DNA from: Methanosarcina sp. MSH10X1
GTDB taxonomy: Archaea; Halobacteriota; Methanosarcinia; Methanosarcinales; Methanosarcinaceae
DNA length: 64,000 nt
NCBI RefSeq assembly: GCF_004099695.1
Contig: NZ_SCHL01000010.1
Coordinates: 1 to 64,000 of the forward strand
Reading direction: 5' to 3'
The notes below the pieces were generated by a model. That model saw only the letters and a list, made by a program, of their open reading frames with translations, was not told where the DNA came from and made no database searches. The position numbers and the translations under genes are program-made. The first letter of the stretch is position 1. Each line of letters opens with the position of its first letter. Of the stretch, positions 36,521 through 45,799 are shown one piece after another.

Positions 36521-37333
36521 ATGACTGAAATTAGTGTCATTATTCCAACCTGGAACAGAGCGGAAACACTGGGTAAAGCTATTTCAAGCGCCTTAAACCA
36601 GACCCTTCCCCCTTTTGAAATCTTAGTGTGTGGAGTTGACGGTTCACCCGATCAAAAAGTGGTTAATTTGATAAATGATCCTCGCGTGCGATGGGTAGAA
36701 GGCGGCAAAGATGGGCTTGCATCAATTCCTCGCAATAGAGGAATTCGAGCAAGTAGAGGAGAATGGTTAGCTTTTTTGGATAGTGATGACGAATGGCTGC
36801 CAGAAAAACTTGAAAAACAGTTCAAACATGCTACGAAAATTGGATGTGATGCCTCCTGTACCAATGCAATGCGGTATATACCATCACAGGGGTACATAGG
36901 AGAATATGTAGATGATATTTTTGAGGATCAAATATCTTTTCCTTTACTCCTTAAAGATAATTGCATTATCTGCAGTTCAGTTTTAGTTAAGAAAGAGCTT
37001 GTAGAGAAATCTAATTACTTTCCGGAAGATCACATATTGAAAATAGGAGAGGATTATGCTTTATGGTTGAGAATAGCTACGTTAACAAACTTTGCTTATG
37101 TAAGTGAGCCGTTGTTAATATATAGAGATGAGCCTCAAAATAGCATAAGAGCTTCCTGCCCTCCTTACTGGGACTTGAAAGCTAATGTTTTGAAATCTTT
37201 CGTTGCATGGGTTGAAAATGAAAGTGTTGATAAAATTAATAGAAAATACTTAGTTCTGGCAAAAAACTTGCTTTTATGTGCCTATATAAGAAAGTTCTCA
37301 CACAGTCTAATGAGAAAAATAAAGTTCCCTTAA
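36521..37333 (+). CDS. Family 2 glycosyltransferase
   Basis: 270 residues of the GT-A fold. The nucleotide-binding start is SVIIPTWNRAETLGKAI (5-21), and the metal-binding acidic motif is AFLDSDDEW near 87. Sugar donor and acceptor cannot be deduced. I start at ATG 36521 because the motif begins right after it; a GTG 9 nt earlier is the alternative. Codon use becomes more AT-rich than manC, a trait shared by the next two transferase genes. Confidence 0.85.
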   Translation: MTEISVIIPTWNRAETLGKAISSALNQTLPPFEILVCGVDGSPDQKVVNLINDPRVRWVEGGKDGLASIPRNRGIRASRGEWLAFLDSDDEWLPEKLEKQFKHATKIGCDASCTNAMRYIPSQGYIGEYVDDIFEDQISFPLLLKDNCIICSSVLVKKELVEKSNYFPEDHILKIGEDYALWLRIATLTNFAYVSEPLLIYRDEPQNSIRASCPPYWDLKANVLKSFVAWVENESVDKINRKYLVLAKNLLLCAYIRKFSHSLMRKIKFP

Positions 37334-37507
37334 AAAGAAAACATTCTTTTTATATATTACTGCGAGTGGATCACACTAATTTTAAGAAATTTTAGAAAAG
37401 AAAAAATTTTGATCTGATACCTAACTTATAATATCTATATAAAAAAATATAATAACTATTACTTTACAAATAAAAAACGAAGTATATAACATTTGGAGTA
37501 TTTGATT

Positions 37508-38662
37508 TTGACAAGAAAAATTGACTTATACTGTGAAGGTGATTGCTGGGATCCAAAATTATGGAGTGCAACTCCTTATGAACTTGCAACAACATTGAAA
37601 AAGATGGGATTACTCCACAATACGTGTAACGTCAATCCTCTTGAAAATGAAAGCTTCATCACCCATTATCTTTCCAAATTGTCTTATCTCCATATTGATA
37701 AAAAGGGTGTTTGTACCCTTCAGGATTCTATTCATCCAAGACGTTATAGAGTCTGCGAAAAAAAAGCCCTGGAATTTTATGAATCAAATCCGAAACCAGA
37801 TTCGATAATTACAATTGGGCACCTTGCTATATTCCATAAAACACCTTATTTTACTCTCCAGGATCTTGATACGAATACAGTTCTAAAATGGAGAAAAGAA
37901 AAGAAAACAACTTATATGCTTGATAGAATCCCAATATCTATACTTGAAAAAAATCAAAAAATTCAACAAGAAGTTTACGAAAATGCCGCGGGTATATTTG
38001 TTTCAAGTGAATGGGTCAGGAAAAATATCTGTTCATATATCAGTGAACCGCGAAAAGTCTTTACTACAGGAATAGGACACAGATATTCTACAGTGGAATT
38101 AACCGAGGAAATTCTCAGGGAAAGATTCGAGAATCCTGTATTATTATTCATAGGTAAAGAAGGAATTAGAAAAGGTGTCGATGCTGTTATAGAAGCCTTT
38201 CAACAGATAAAAAATGAATTCAAAAATATGAAATTAAGAATTGTAACAAATCAGGATTTATTACCAAAGCAGGTTAAAAAGTCCATAAATCGCACTCCTG
38301 AAGTTGAACTTTATAGTAACATAAGTTCAAAAGAGCTGAGTGATATGTATATGAGTTCTTCATTATTTGTTATGCCTTCCAGGTTTGAACCATTTGGGAA
38401 GGTATTCTTTGAAGCAATGGCTTTTGGATTACCTGTCATAGGGGCAAATCATTGCGCAATGCCCGAATTTATAACTAATGACTACAATGGTTATACATCT
38501 TCAGTTAACTCTGAGGAAATTGCAGAAAGAGTAAAGCAGGTTTTTGAGTCCTTTAAAACATATAAAAAGCTTTCAAAGAATGCGATATCTGTAAGTGAAA
38601 AGTACAGAGAGGAAAATGTGGTGGCAGAGATGCTTTCTATAATTGACAGATATTCGAGTTAA
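37508..38662 (+). CDS. Family 4 (GT-B) glycosyltransferase
   Basis: About 384 residues. The C-terminal half shows the GT4 pattern: PVLLFIGKEGIRKGVDAVIEAF, and MPSRFEPFGKVFFEAMAFGLPVIGANH, where the E-x7-E pair contacts the donor nucleotide. GGAG at 37495-37498 points to the TTG at 37508 as start; TTG 37502 and 37493 are alternatives. The 175 nt before it are extremely AT-rich. Confidence 0.83.
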   Translation: MTRKIDLYCEGDCWDPKLWSATPYELATTLKKMGLLHNTCNVNPLENESFITHYLSKLSYLHIDKKGVCTLQDSIHPRRYRVCEKKALEFYESNPKPDSIITIGHLAIFHKTPYFTLQDLDTNTVLKWRKEKKTTYMLDRIPISILEKNQKIQQEVYENAAGIFVSSEWVRKNICSYISEPRKVFTTGIGHRYSTVELTEEILRERFENPVLLFIGKEGIRKGVDAVIEAFQQIKNEFKNMKLRIVTNQDLLPKQVKKSINRTPEVELYSNISSKELSDMYMSSSLFVMPSRFEPFGKVFFEAMAFGLPVIGANHCAMPEFITNDYNGYTSSVNSEEIAERVKQVFESFKTYKKLSKNAISVSEKYREENVVAEMLSIIDRYSS

Positions 38663-39029
38663 GATATTTTTTAAACATGAAAAATTAAAACATTAATATC
38701 CACGTTTTTTTACACCAGGTTTTAAACCAAAATTAATTAATTTTTAATTTATTGTAGTATATAATGATTTATTGTTTAGACAGGATATTTTTGATTGATA
38801 ATATCAAAAGAGAATATTTAAGATCTAATTCTGGTTAAAGGAATAGCTCACATGTAATATGAGTATTGAAATCTTAAAGTATTCTCAAGCTTTAACCCTA
38901 TTCTATCTTCTGTTAGTAGAAATAAAACTCAAATAAAAAAATCTTTTTGTGTTTAGAATTCATCTAATCTACATAAAAATTCACATAAATCTATTAAGCC
39001 AGAAGTATAGTAATTAAATTAGTAGCATA
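38663..39029. other. AT-rich intergenic stretch within the glycan locus
   Basis: About 370 bases, very AT-rich; no gene or clear element found. Confidence 0.5.
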
Positions 39030-40247
39030 TTGGTGGCTTACTCTTTGTCAAAAAATATTTTATACAGGTATATAACGGATATTCTAACGAAAGTATTTCC
39101 ATATGTAAAGAGAGTTCTTGAGAAACCTCTTATACTAGCTGGTAAATTTACAGGCTCATTCTTTACTCTATTTTTTAGATCACAGCTTTTTTTCCTTTTT
39201 CCTTTCTATCATATTGGAGGAGCCGAGAAAGTTCATCTAAAAATTACTGGTTGCCTTAAAGAGTATAGTCCTATCGTATTTTTTGCGGACAAATCAAAAA
39301 ATTCTGCACTAAAAAAACAATTTATGCAAAACGCTAAAATATTTAATCTTGGTTATTTGAATAATCCTCTCTTGATCTACTTTTGGGTTGGTGTATTGTC
39401 TACGGTTTTCAATAGTAACAGAAATTGCATAGTGTTCGGATGTAACAACCTGCTTTTTTACAGACTACTTCCATATCTGGACCCTCAGATACGCTGTATA
39501 GACCTCATACACGCTTTTGGGGGCGGAATTGAAAACTTCAGCCTTCCCTATGTTAACAGATTAGAAAAAAGAGTTGTTATTAATACACGGACATTGAGTG
39601 ATCTGAAGAACCAGTACCTGTCAAATGATGTTAATGAAAAAATGAATGAAAGAATTTTCTTAATCGAAAACTGTGTGCATGTTCCAGAAAAAATCAGAAG
39701 GAAGAGTAAAGGATCTACATTAAGAATCCTGTACGTGGGTCGTGGCTCGGAAGAAAAGCGAGTACACCTTATAGGAGAAATTTCTTGCCTCTGTCATCAA
39801 AAAGAAATGCCAGTTGAATTTATCTTGGTTGGAGATATTATAAATTCAATTCCTCATGAGTATAGAAAGTATTGTAATTTTTTAGGAGAAATCCTGGACG
39901 AAGAAAAGCTCTCAGAAATATACAATAGTTCTGATATATTGCTGCTCGTATCGAAGTATGAAGGTTTTCCTTTAGTCATAATGGAAGCAATGGCTTATGG
40001 CGTCGTACCTATAAGCACGGACGTAGGAGGTATTTCAGAGCATATCCACAACGGGCACAATGGTTTTCTTGTAAAAAATGATAGTGAAGATCTTATAGTA
40101 AAAAATGTATGCAATATTATAAGTGAACTTGTCTCAAACGAACTTCTGGTAGATAGGATTTCTACTGAAGCTTATGAATATGCAAAAATAAACTTTAATT
40201 GTGAAAAATTCTGCTCAAAATATAAAAAACTAGTCTGGGGAAGATAA
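39030..40247 (+). CDS. Family 4 (GT-B) glycosyltransferase with membrane-associated N-terminus
   Basis: 405 residues. GT4 features are LRILYVGRGSEEKRVHLIG (about 230), ILLLVSKYEGFPLVIMEAMAYGVVPISTDVGGISE (about 305-340) and the HNGFLVKN tail motif. The N-terminal 50 residues include hydrophobic stretches (FTGSFFTLFFRSQLFFLFPFY) that may dock on the membrane. The start is a TTG or the next GTG, without a visible ribosome binding site, so it is uncertain. Confidence 0.8.
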   Translation: MVAYSLSKNILYRYITDILTKVFPYVKRVLEKPLILAGKFTGSFFTLFFRSQLFFLFPFYHIGGAEKVHLKITGCLKEYSPIVFFADKSKNSALKKQFMQNAKIFNLGYLNNPLLIYFWVGVLSTVFNSNRNCIVFGCNNLLFYRLLPYLDPQIRCIDLIHAFGGGIENFSLPYVNRLEKRVVINTRTLSDLKNQYLSNDVNEKMNERIFLIENCVHVPEKIRRKSKGSTLRILYVGRGSEEKRVHLIGEISCLCHQKEMPVEFILVGDIINSIPHEYRKYCNFLGEILDEEKLSEIYNSSDILLLVSKYEGFPLVIMEAMAYGVVPISTDVGGISEHIHNGHNGFLVKNDSEDLIVKNVCNIISELVSNELLVDRISTEAYEYAKINFNCEKFCSKYKKLVWGR

Positions 40248-40375
40248 TTGCTCAATTTTTAAAACATAATGTAAGATACCCGATAGAAAAATAAGTAATG
40301 TGAAGAAAATTTTATAATGCTCAACTCTTTATTGAAAAAGATTGTCTTCAGCCTGAAATCAGTTTTAGACGGTTT

Positions 40376-41212
40376 TCAAAAGAAATTATTAATGAGTATT
40401 CTGCGACTTAATACTATCAGGAAACATGGTATCATATACGTTGATTTGATTCCGAAATTTCTTAGTAAAAAAATGATGTGGTTTCTGGCATAATAGTAGG
40501 TCTGTCTTAAGCGCCCGGATAGCCTGCAACCACCCGTACCAACTCTATTGTGGTCTGCTACTGCAGCCGGTTGAAAGTAAAACTTAAATCCTCTATTAAT
40601 TAGCCGCATGTTCAGGTCGCTTTCTTCACGGCAGTATGTGCCCTTGTATGCTTCTTCTTCATATCCGCCTATGGCCTGTAACTTATCCCTTGGGTACAAA
40701 CAACAGGCATGTCCTATATCTACTTCTAACACACTTCCAGAGTCCTGTCCATAATTGTTGAAAATTTCGCCAGTGAGCCTATTTACATAAAATGGAACAT
40801 TGCGCCTGACAGCTTCTTGATCAGGTTCTGTATTTTCTATCAATCTTGGAACAATGACAATATTGTGTGTGTCAAAAGAATTGTAAGTGCTGACAAGTTT
40901 CTCTAAACAGTCCTTATGAAGTACCAGATCGTCTTCAATGAAAAACACCAGTTTACCTTTAGCAGCCGAAAGAGCTGTGTTCCTATTACGCGGGAGGCCC
41001 AGATTTTGTTCATGTGTGACACCGGTTATCCTTATATCTCGGCTCACGTAATGTTTTATGACCTCTACCGTATTATCAGTTGAACAATCGTCCGAAATCA
41101 AAAGTTCCCAATTTGTATATGACTGGTTTAAGACGGATTCGATACAGACTCCAAGAATAGCTGCTCTATTATACGTCGGTAAAATTATTGATACTAATGG
41201 ACTTTTGCTCAT
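40376..41212 (-). CDS. Family 2 glycosyltransferase
   Basis: 278 residues. GT-A start SIILPTYNRAAILGVCIESVL, then LISDDCSTDNT, and the acidic metal motif VFFIEDDLV near 95. The C-terminal YYARNHIIFLLRNFGIKSTY segment resembles rhamnosyl/galactosyl transferases that end in a membrane-proximal helix. GGTGA before the ATG at 41212 decides the start over the ATG at 41236. It is convergent with the preceding transferase. Confidence 0.85.
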   Translation of the reverse strand: MSKSPLVSIILPTYNRAAILGVCIESVLNQSYTNWELLISDDCSTDNTVEVIKHYVSRDIRITGVTHEQNLGLPRNRNTALSAAKGKLVFFIEDDLVLHKDCLEKLVSTYNSFDTHNIVIVPRLIENTEPDQEAVRRNVPFYVNRLTGEIFNNYGQDSGSVLEVDIGHACCLYPRDKLQAIGGYEEEAYKGTYCREESDLNMRLINRGFKFYFQPAAVADHNRVGTGGCRLSGRLRQTYYYARNHIIFLLRNFGIKSTYMIPCFLIVLSRRILINNFF

Positions 41213-41459
41213 AAATTGTTCACCAATTCTTTGCACTGAAGTCTGAGTCTTTATTTTAACTTTTTATTACAGGACATCAACTCGTTTCTTTATACCAAAC
41301 TTTCTAGAAGTACTAACCTTTATATTGATAATGTTGGATTTTTTGCTAAAAGATTTCTAGGATGAATTATAAGGCAATGACCAGAATTGGACTCAGTTCT
41401 TTCAGGTAGCTGTTTGAGATCAATTTCTAGTTTATGTCATTAAAAAAATATCTGTAGAA

Positions 41460-42521
41460 TCATATCTGCAACTCTTTATACAGCTTTAAAGTTTTTTCTG
41501 CAGAATCTTCCCAGCTAAATATCTTAGACCGCTTAAGCCCCTTCCTGATTATCTCTTCTTTGAGTCCATCATCAGTTAATAATTGATACATTTCTTCAGC
41601 AAGCTTATTTACATCATAAGGATCTGCAACTATGGCAGCATCCCCCACAACTTCTGGTAGTGAAGAGGTATTTGAGGTTATGACAGGTGTCCCGCAAGCC
41701 ATTGCTTCCAGGGGAGGCATCCCGAATCCTTCATATAAGGAAGGAAACACGAACAAATCCACAGCATTGTATATTTCTGCAAGTTCGCTCTCTGACACAT
41801 ATCCCGTAAAGATAACATCTTTCTGTAAGTTAAGGGACTCTATCTGTTTGAGGAGTTTTTCTCTCACTCCAAGATAGTTTGGCATCCCTACCTTTAGCAG
41901 TTTTACCTCTGGGATTCGATTTTTTAGTTTGCTGAATGAGTTTACCAGGAACTGAACATTTTTTCTTGGTTCTTCAGCTCCCACATACAGGATTACTTTC
42001 TCATCTTCCCCAATACCATATCTTTTCAAAATTGCCCGGTTTCGGTTTTGATAGTATAAACTGCGGTCCACGGCAGGGGGGATAATTTCTATTTTTTCTT
42101 CCGGATATTTTATGTACTTACTGATGTCCTTTTTAGAAAATTCGGATACTGTGATTATTTTTTCTGCTTTTCTCAGCCCTCTGGCATTAAGTTTCCAGAT
42201 CGGGTTTCTGGTACCGTAATATGCTATGGGTATGATATCGTGGCAGGTAACAATGGTCTTTTTTAAATCTACCAATTCAAGAAGAAATGCCAGATCCTGG
42301 CGGGTTATATGCTTAATATTATCCTTAACCATTTTCTTTTTCACAATAAACGGGTATGCAAAATATTCGACAACTCTGTTAACCCCGGTTAATTTAGATA
42401 CATCAGGATATTCTATCCGGTTTAATTTGACGTTATCTAATCTGCTATGGATTTCACTTTGATATTTTGACATCCCAAATATTTCTTCTGTATTCAGGCC
42501 GTTTATATAATCAATTTCCAT
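41460..42521 (-). CDS. Family 4 (GT-B) glycosyltransferase
   Basis: 353 residues with a classic GT4 C-terminal domain: [22 protein letters not shown], and [35 protein letters not shown], including the E-x7-E pair. This motif set is common in mannosyltransferases of the WbdB/RfaB type, in line with GDP-mannose made by ManC, but specificity is inferred. Its base composition is closer to the housekeeping genes than that of the AT-rich transferases upstream. Confidence 0.88.
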   Translation of the reverse strand: MEIDYINGLNTEEIFGMSKYQSEIHSRLDNVKLNRIEYPDVSKLTGVNRVVEYFAYPFIVKKKMVKDNIKHITRQDLAFLLELVDLKKTIVTCHDIIPIAYYGTRNPIWKLNARGLRKAEKIITVSEFSKKDISKYIKYPEEKIEIIPPAVDRSLYYQNRNRAILKRYGIGEDEKVILYVGAEEPRKNVQFLVNSFSKLKNRIPEVKLLKVGMPNYLGVREKLLKQIESLNLQKDVIFTGYVSESELAEIYNAVDLFVFPSLYEGFGMPPLEAMACGTPVITSNTSSLPEVVGDAAIVADPYDVNKLAEEMYQLLTDDGLKEEIIRKGLKRSKIFSWEDSAEKTLKLYKELQI

Positions 42522-42625
42522 ATTTCAGTTCCCCAGAACCCGGAATGATTTATAAACTCTTTTACTATAAAAGAGCAATCTATTATTTTTTTCCCTGAAT
42601 ATTTTTTATTCTGAATAATCTTTTT

Positions 42626-43726
42626 TTAATTCCGTCTGTACTGTTTCTCAATTCTTGCTGAGACTTCATTCCAATCCATTATGTTTTTATCTGTTGCGGA
42701 ATTTATCCCGGAATCTGCTTTTCTTTCCTTTCTCTTGATTTCTCTCAGAGCTCTGGCTACCCTTTCCTTTGAAACCGGATTCTCAATCCCGATGCAGTTC
42801 CTTCCGTCCACAAATTCCTCAAGTGCGCTTCCTTTTGCCACTATACACGGAGTTCCCGCAGCCAGTGCCTCCGCAACCGTTATCCCATACGCTTCATGAG
42901 AGGAAAGCATTAAAAATATCTCCGCATCGGCATAGCATTCAAGCAGTTCTTTTCTTGAAAGGTCTTTTAACCATTCAACTCTACCCTCAACCCCATAACC
43001 CTTTGCCATATTACGAAGCTCGGCCTCATATGGTCCTTTCCCAACAATTCTCAACCGGAAATGCTGAAGTTCAGGCAGACTCTGGATAATATACTGCACC
43101 CCTTTATATTCTTCCAGGCGGCCTACATAGAGAAGAAGTTTTTCCCTCCTTACTTTACTTTTTTGGTTTTTTTCAGACACTTTCAGGTTTTCGAATTCTT
43201 TGAGATTTATTCCGTTCGGGATTTTTACGGTTTTTGAGGCAATCTTGAAATCCGATTCTACAAGCTTCTTTTCATATTCCGATACGCATATTACGGAGTC
43301 TGCCCTGGAGAATATCAGTTTCCCGAGAAGCCTGTAAGGCTTATGCAGTAAATTCCTGAATACGGTATGGCCGTGCCTGTGATAATGAGGAGTGAATACA
43401 AATTTTCCGCCACGCCTCCCAAGCGATGCGAGAAATGCAGGAAAAGCATGATAACTGTGCGCATGAATTACATCATAATCTTGTTTTTTGAGGTAAGTAT
43501 AGATCTGAGGAGCGAAATAATACGCATTCCCCGGAGCAAAAGACCCGAACCTGATAACTTTTACTCCATTTATTGTCTCTTTCTTATTCAGTTTTCCCGT
43601 GGGGTCCGTTGTTATAACCTCAACATCATGCCCTGCTCTAACCAGCCTCTCACTAATTTCTTTAACATGAGTTTCCACTCCCCCTATATCAGGAGAGTAA
43701 CGTGGACAGATCTGGGCTATTTTCAA
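42626..43726 (-). CDS. Family 4 (GT-B) glycosyltransferase
   Basis: 366 residues. The N-terminal PRYSPDIGGVETHVKEISERL (acceptor loop), HAHSYHAFPAFLA and later LLLYVGRLEEYKGVQYIIQSL and FLMLSSHEAYGITVAEALAAGTPCIVAKG are typical GT4 motifs. It starts at a TTG (43726) behind a strong AAGGAGG. Together with the gene at 41460 it forms a minus-strand pair spaced by 104 nt; the next gene is divergent. Confidence 0.88.
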   Translation of the reverse strand: MKIAQICPRYSPDIGGVETHVKEISERLVRAGHDVEVITTDPTGKLNKKETINGVKVIRFGSFAPGNAYYFAPQIYTYLKKQDYDVIHAHSYHAFPAFLASLGRRGGKFVFTPHYHRHGHTVFRNLLHKPYRLLGKLIFSRADSVICVSEYEKKLVESDFKIASKTVKIPNGINLKEFENLKVSEKNQKSKVRREKLLLYVGRLEEYKGVQYIIQSLPELQHFRLRIVGKGPYEAELRNMAKGYGVEGRVEWLKDLSRKELLECYADAEIFLMLSSHEAYGITVAEALAAGTPCIVAKGSALEEFVDGRNCIGIENPVSKERVARALREIKRKERKADSGINSATDKNIMDWNEVSARIEKQYRRN

Positions 43727-43804
43727 GGCTGAACCTCCTTATTCTGGAACCTATACGGAGTAATGCATTAGCTTAATATAAAGATAATGTGATAGTTTAG
43801 ACAA

Positions 43805-44959
43805 ATGAAATCTAACAGGAGTATTTGCATAGTTGGACCTTCGAAACGTTTCTTGAGCGGCATCAGTTATTACACTATTCGTCTGGCAAATGCCATGTCT
43901 GCTGAAAAAGCTGTTTCGGTTGTCTGCTTTCGACAATTGCTTCCAACTTTTCTTTTTCCAGGAAAATCCCATGTAGGAAAGAATATTTCCGCCCTGAACT
44001 TTTCACCCGAAATACCTGTTTTCGATGGCATGGACTATAACAATCCACTGACCTGGATTCAAGCATACCATTTCCTTGAAGTGCAAAAGCCGGATATTAT
44101 TGTTTTGCAATGGTGGACTTCCTCGGTTGCACATATGCAGCTTCTGCTGAAGCTTTTTGCAGGTTTATTGCATAAACCGAAAATGATTATAGAATTTCAT
44201 GAAGTCGTGGACCCTTTTGAAGAATCAATACTTCCTATCCGTTTATATTCAAAAGCAACAGGAAAACTGCTCCGTAAAAACCTTGATGCATATATTACTC
44301 ATTCCGAATCCGACAAACAGCTTGTTGCAAAAAGATACTCAATTCCTTCTGAAAAAATCCATGTAATCCCACATGGGCTTTATGACCAGTATGGGGAGCT
44401 GCTTGATACAAAAGAAGCGAAAAGAAATCTCTCAATAAAGGATGATTTCGTTATACTTTCCTTCGGCTTGATTCGAAAGTATAAGGGAATTCCCTATCTT
44501 ATCAGGGCTTTTGAGCAGTTACCCCCGGAGGTTCTTGAGAAAAGCCGGCTGTTGATTGTCGGGGAAATCTGGGAAGATCGCAGGGAATTGCTTGACCAGA
44601 TTAAAGCCTCTCCTTTTTGTGATTGTATCACGCTGGTAGATGAATATGTTCCTGATGACAGAATAAATGTGTATTTTAGTGCTGCAGATGTGGTGGTTCT
44701 ACCTTACCTGAGGGCTTCTCAGAGCGGGATTGCCCATATTGCCATGTCTTTTGGAAAGCCTGTTGTTGTCTCTGAGGTAGGCGGTTTGAAAGAATCAATG
44801 GCTAAATATGAAGGAACTTTTTTCGTCCCCCCGGAAGATATTGATTCTATCCGGAATGCTATTCTCAACCGGTTTGGGGAAAGAAAGCATTACGAAGCTC
44901 CGGATCAGAAATGGGATAAAATTATAAGCTGTTACATTGAATTAATAGGATCAATTTAA
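43805..44959 (+). CDS. Family 4 (GT-B) glycosyltransferase
   Basis: 384 residues. KRFLSGISYYTIRLANAMS near the start, FVILSFGLIRKYKGIPYLIRAFEQL near 220 and VVLPYLRASQSGIAHIAMSFGKPVVVSEVGG near 300 are GT4 motifs of a clade often acting after the first sugars. No ribosome binding site is seen; a TATAAAG-like box about 30 nt upstream suggests a very short leader. The aglB relic follows 54 nt later. Confidence 0.86.
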   Translation: MKSNRSICIVGPSKRFLSGISYYTIRLANAMSAEKAVSVVCFRQLLPTFLFPGKSHVGKNISALNFSPEIPVFDGMDYNNPLTWIQAYHFLEVQKPDIIVLQWWTSSVAHMQLLLKLFAGLLHKPKMIIEFHEVVDPFEESILPIRLYSKATGKLLRKNLDAYITHSESDKQLVAKRYSIPSEKIHVIPHGLYDQYGELLDTKEAKRNLSIKDDFVILSFGLIRKYKGIPYLIRAFEQLPPEVLEKSRLLIVGEIWEDRRELLDQIKASPFCDCITLVDEYVPDDRINVYFSAADVVVLPYLRASQSGIAHIAMSFGKPVVVSEVGGLKESMAKYEGTFFVPPEDIDSIRNAILNRFGERKHYEAPDQKWDKIISCYIELIGSI

Positions 44960-45013
44960 TTTCTTTTCCGTAGTTGTGTATGAATTTTTAACTTTATTCT
45001 TAAAGGGGTCATT

Positions 45014-45323
45014 GTGAGTTGTCAGGAACATCCTGTATCATCATTCCAAGACAAAATAAAATCCAGCTGGCTTTATACTCTGGCGGTTACGATAATCGGT
45101 TTTATATCTCTGTGGGTCAGAACACTTCCCTCCGACGGTGTACTTTTTCCTTGCGGGCAGGTACGAATTAACAGTGCCCTATCCAACTGAGGACCTCATT
45201 GCCGGCGAAATCCAGTTCGATACTGCGCCTGTGGGACCCTATGTGGTGAGCTATGGTGACACAACAAAAGAAGTAAGGGTGAGTGAAGAAGCTGTATTAA
45301 ATGGAGATGAGATTAAAATCTAA
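45014..45323 (+). pseudogene. aglB relic with a large internal deletion
   Basis: Bases 45014 to about 45153 match the first 140 bases of the intact aglB at 45800, and about 45154-45323 match its last 170 bases. The middle, equal to intact 45938-48150 (about 2.2 kb), is missing. The junction shifts the frame, so the open frame from GTG 45014 stops at 45190 after 58 codons. Homology begins just before the ribosome binding site (TCTTAAAGGGG), so an entire aglB copy once lay here in tandem. Confidence 0.9.
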
Positions 45324-45589
45324 GAAGAGATAAATTTAAGAAGAGATAAATCTCTTTTGAGATTTTTGCAGCAATCTGCTACTTTCCAGAATATTTACGT
45401 ATCTTTTATATATCCATTATTAGTATTCACCATTTACATATACTTTTATATAGTATTAATAAAGTTATCCACATGTATAAGGGCTTCTCAGAGTGGAAAA
45501 ATAGTGCCGCATCTTTTAGCAAGCGTCTCCCAAAAGACTTATTGTTTCATGGATAGGCGGATTTAAATAGATGTCGGCGGCTAAGAGAA

Positions 45590-45613
45590 ACAATATTCTG
45601 TTCGGAATATTGT
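45590..45613. other. Perfect 9-bp hairpin between aglB relic and aglB
   Basis: ACAATATTC (45590-45598) pairs with GAATATTGT (45605-45613) over a TGTTCG loop. It lacks a following T run, so it may be a protein site or an RNA structure rather than a terminator. The rest of 45324-45799 has no supported gene. Confidence 0.5.
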
Positions 45614-45799
45614 AACGCCTTTCGACAACTGTCTTGATCGGCTCAGTATAAAGATCGTATGAAGCTCCTGAACACGAATTAGATAAGATTATAACTAATC
45701 ATACTGAATTGTTAAGTAAAACAATATTATTTATTTGATTTTCTTCTTCCACAAATTATATATTTAATTGCAAAAATTTACCTCTTAAAGGGGATTATT

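Noticed and set aside
45357-45566. 69-codon frame after the aglB relic containing RASQSGK
   Set aside because: A 14-base match to the LRASQSG region of the glycosyltransferase at 43805 hints at a fragment, but it is too short to support.
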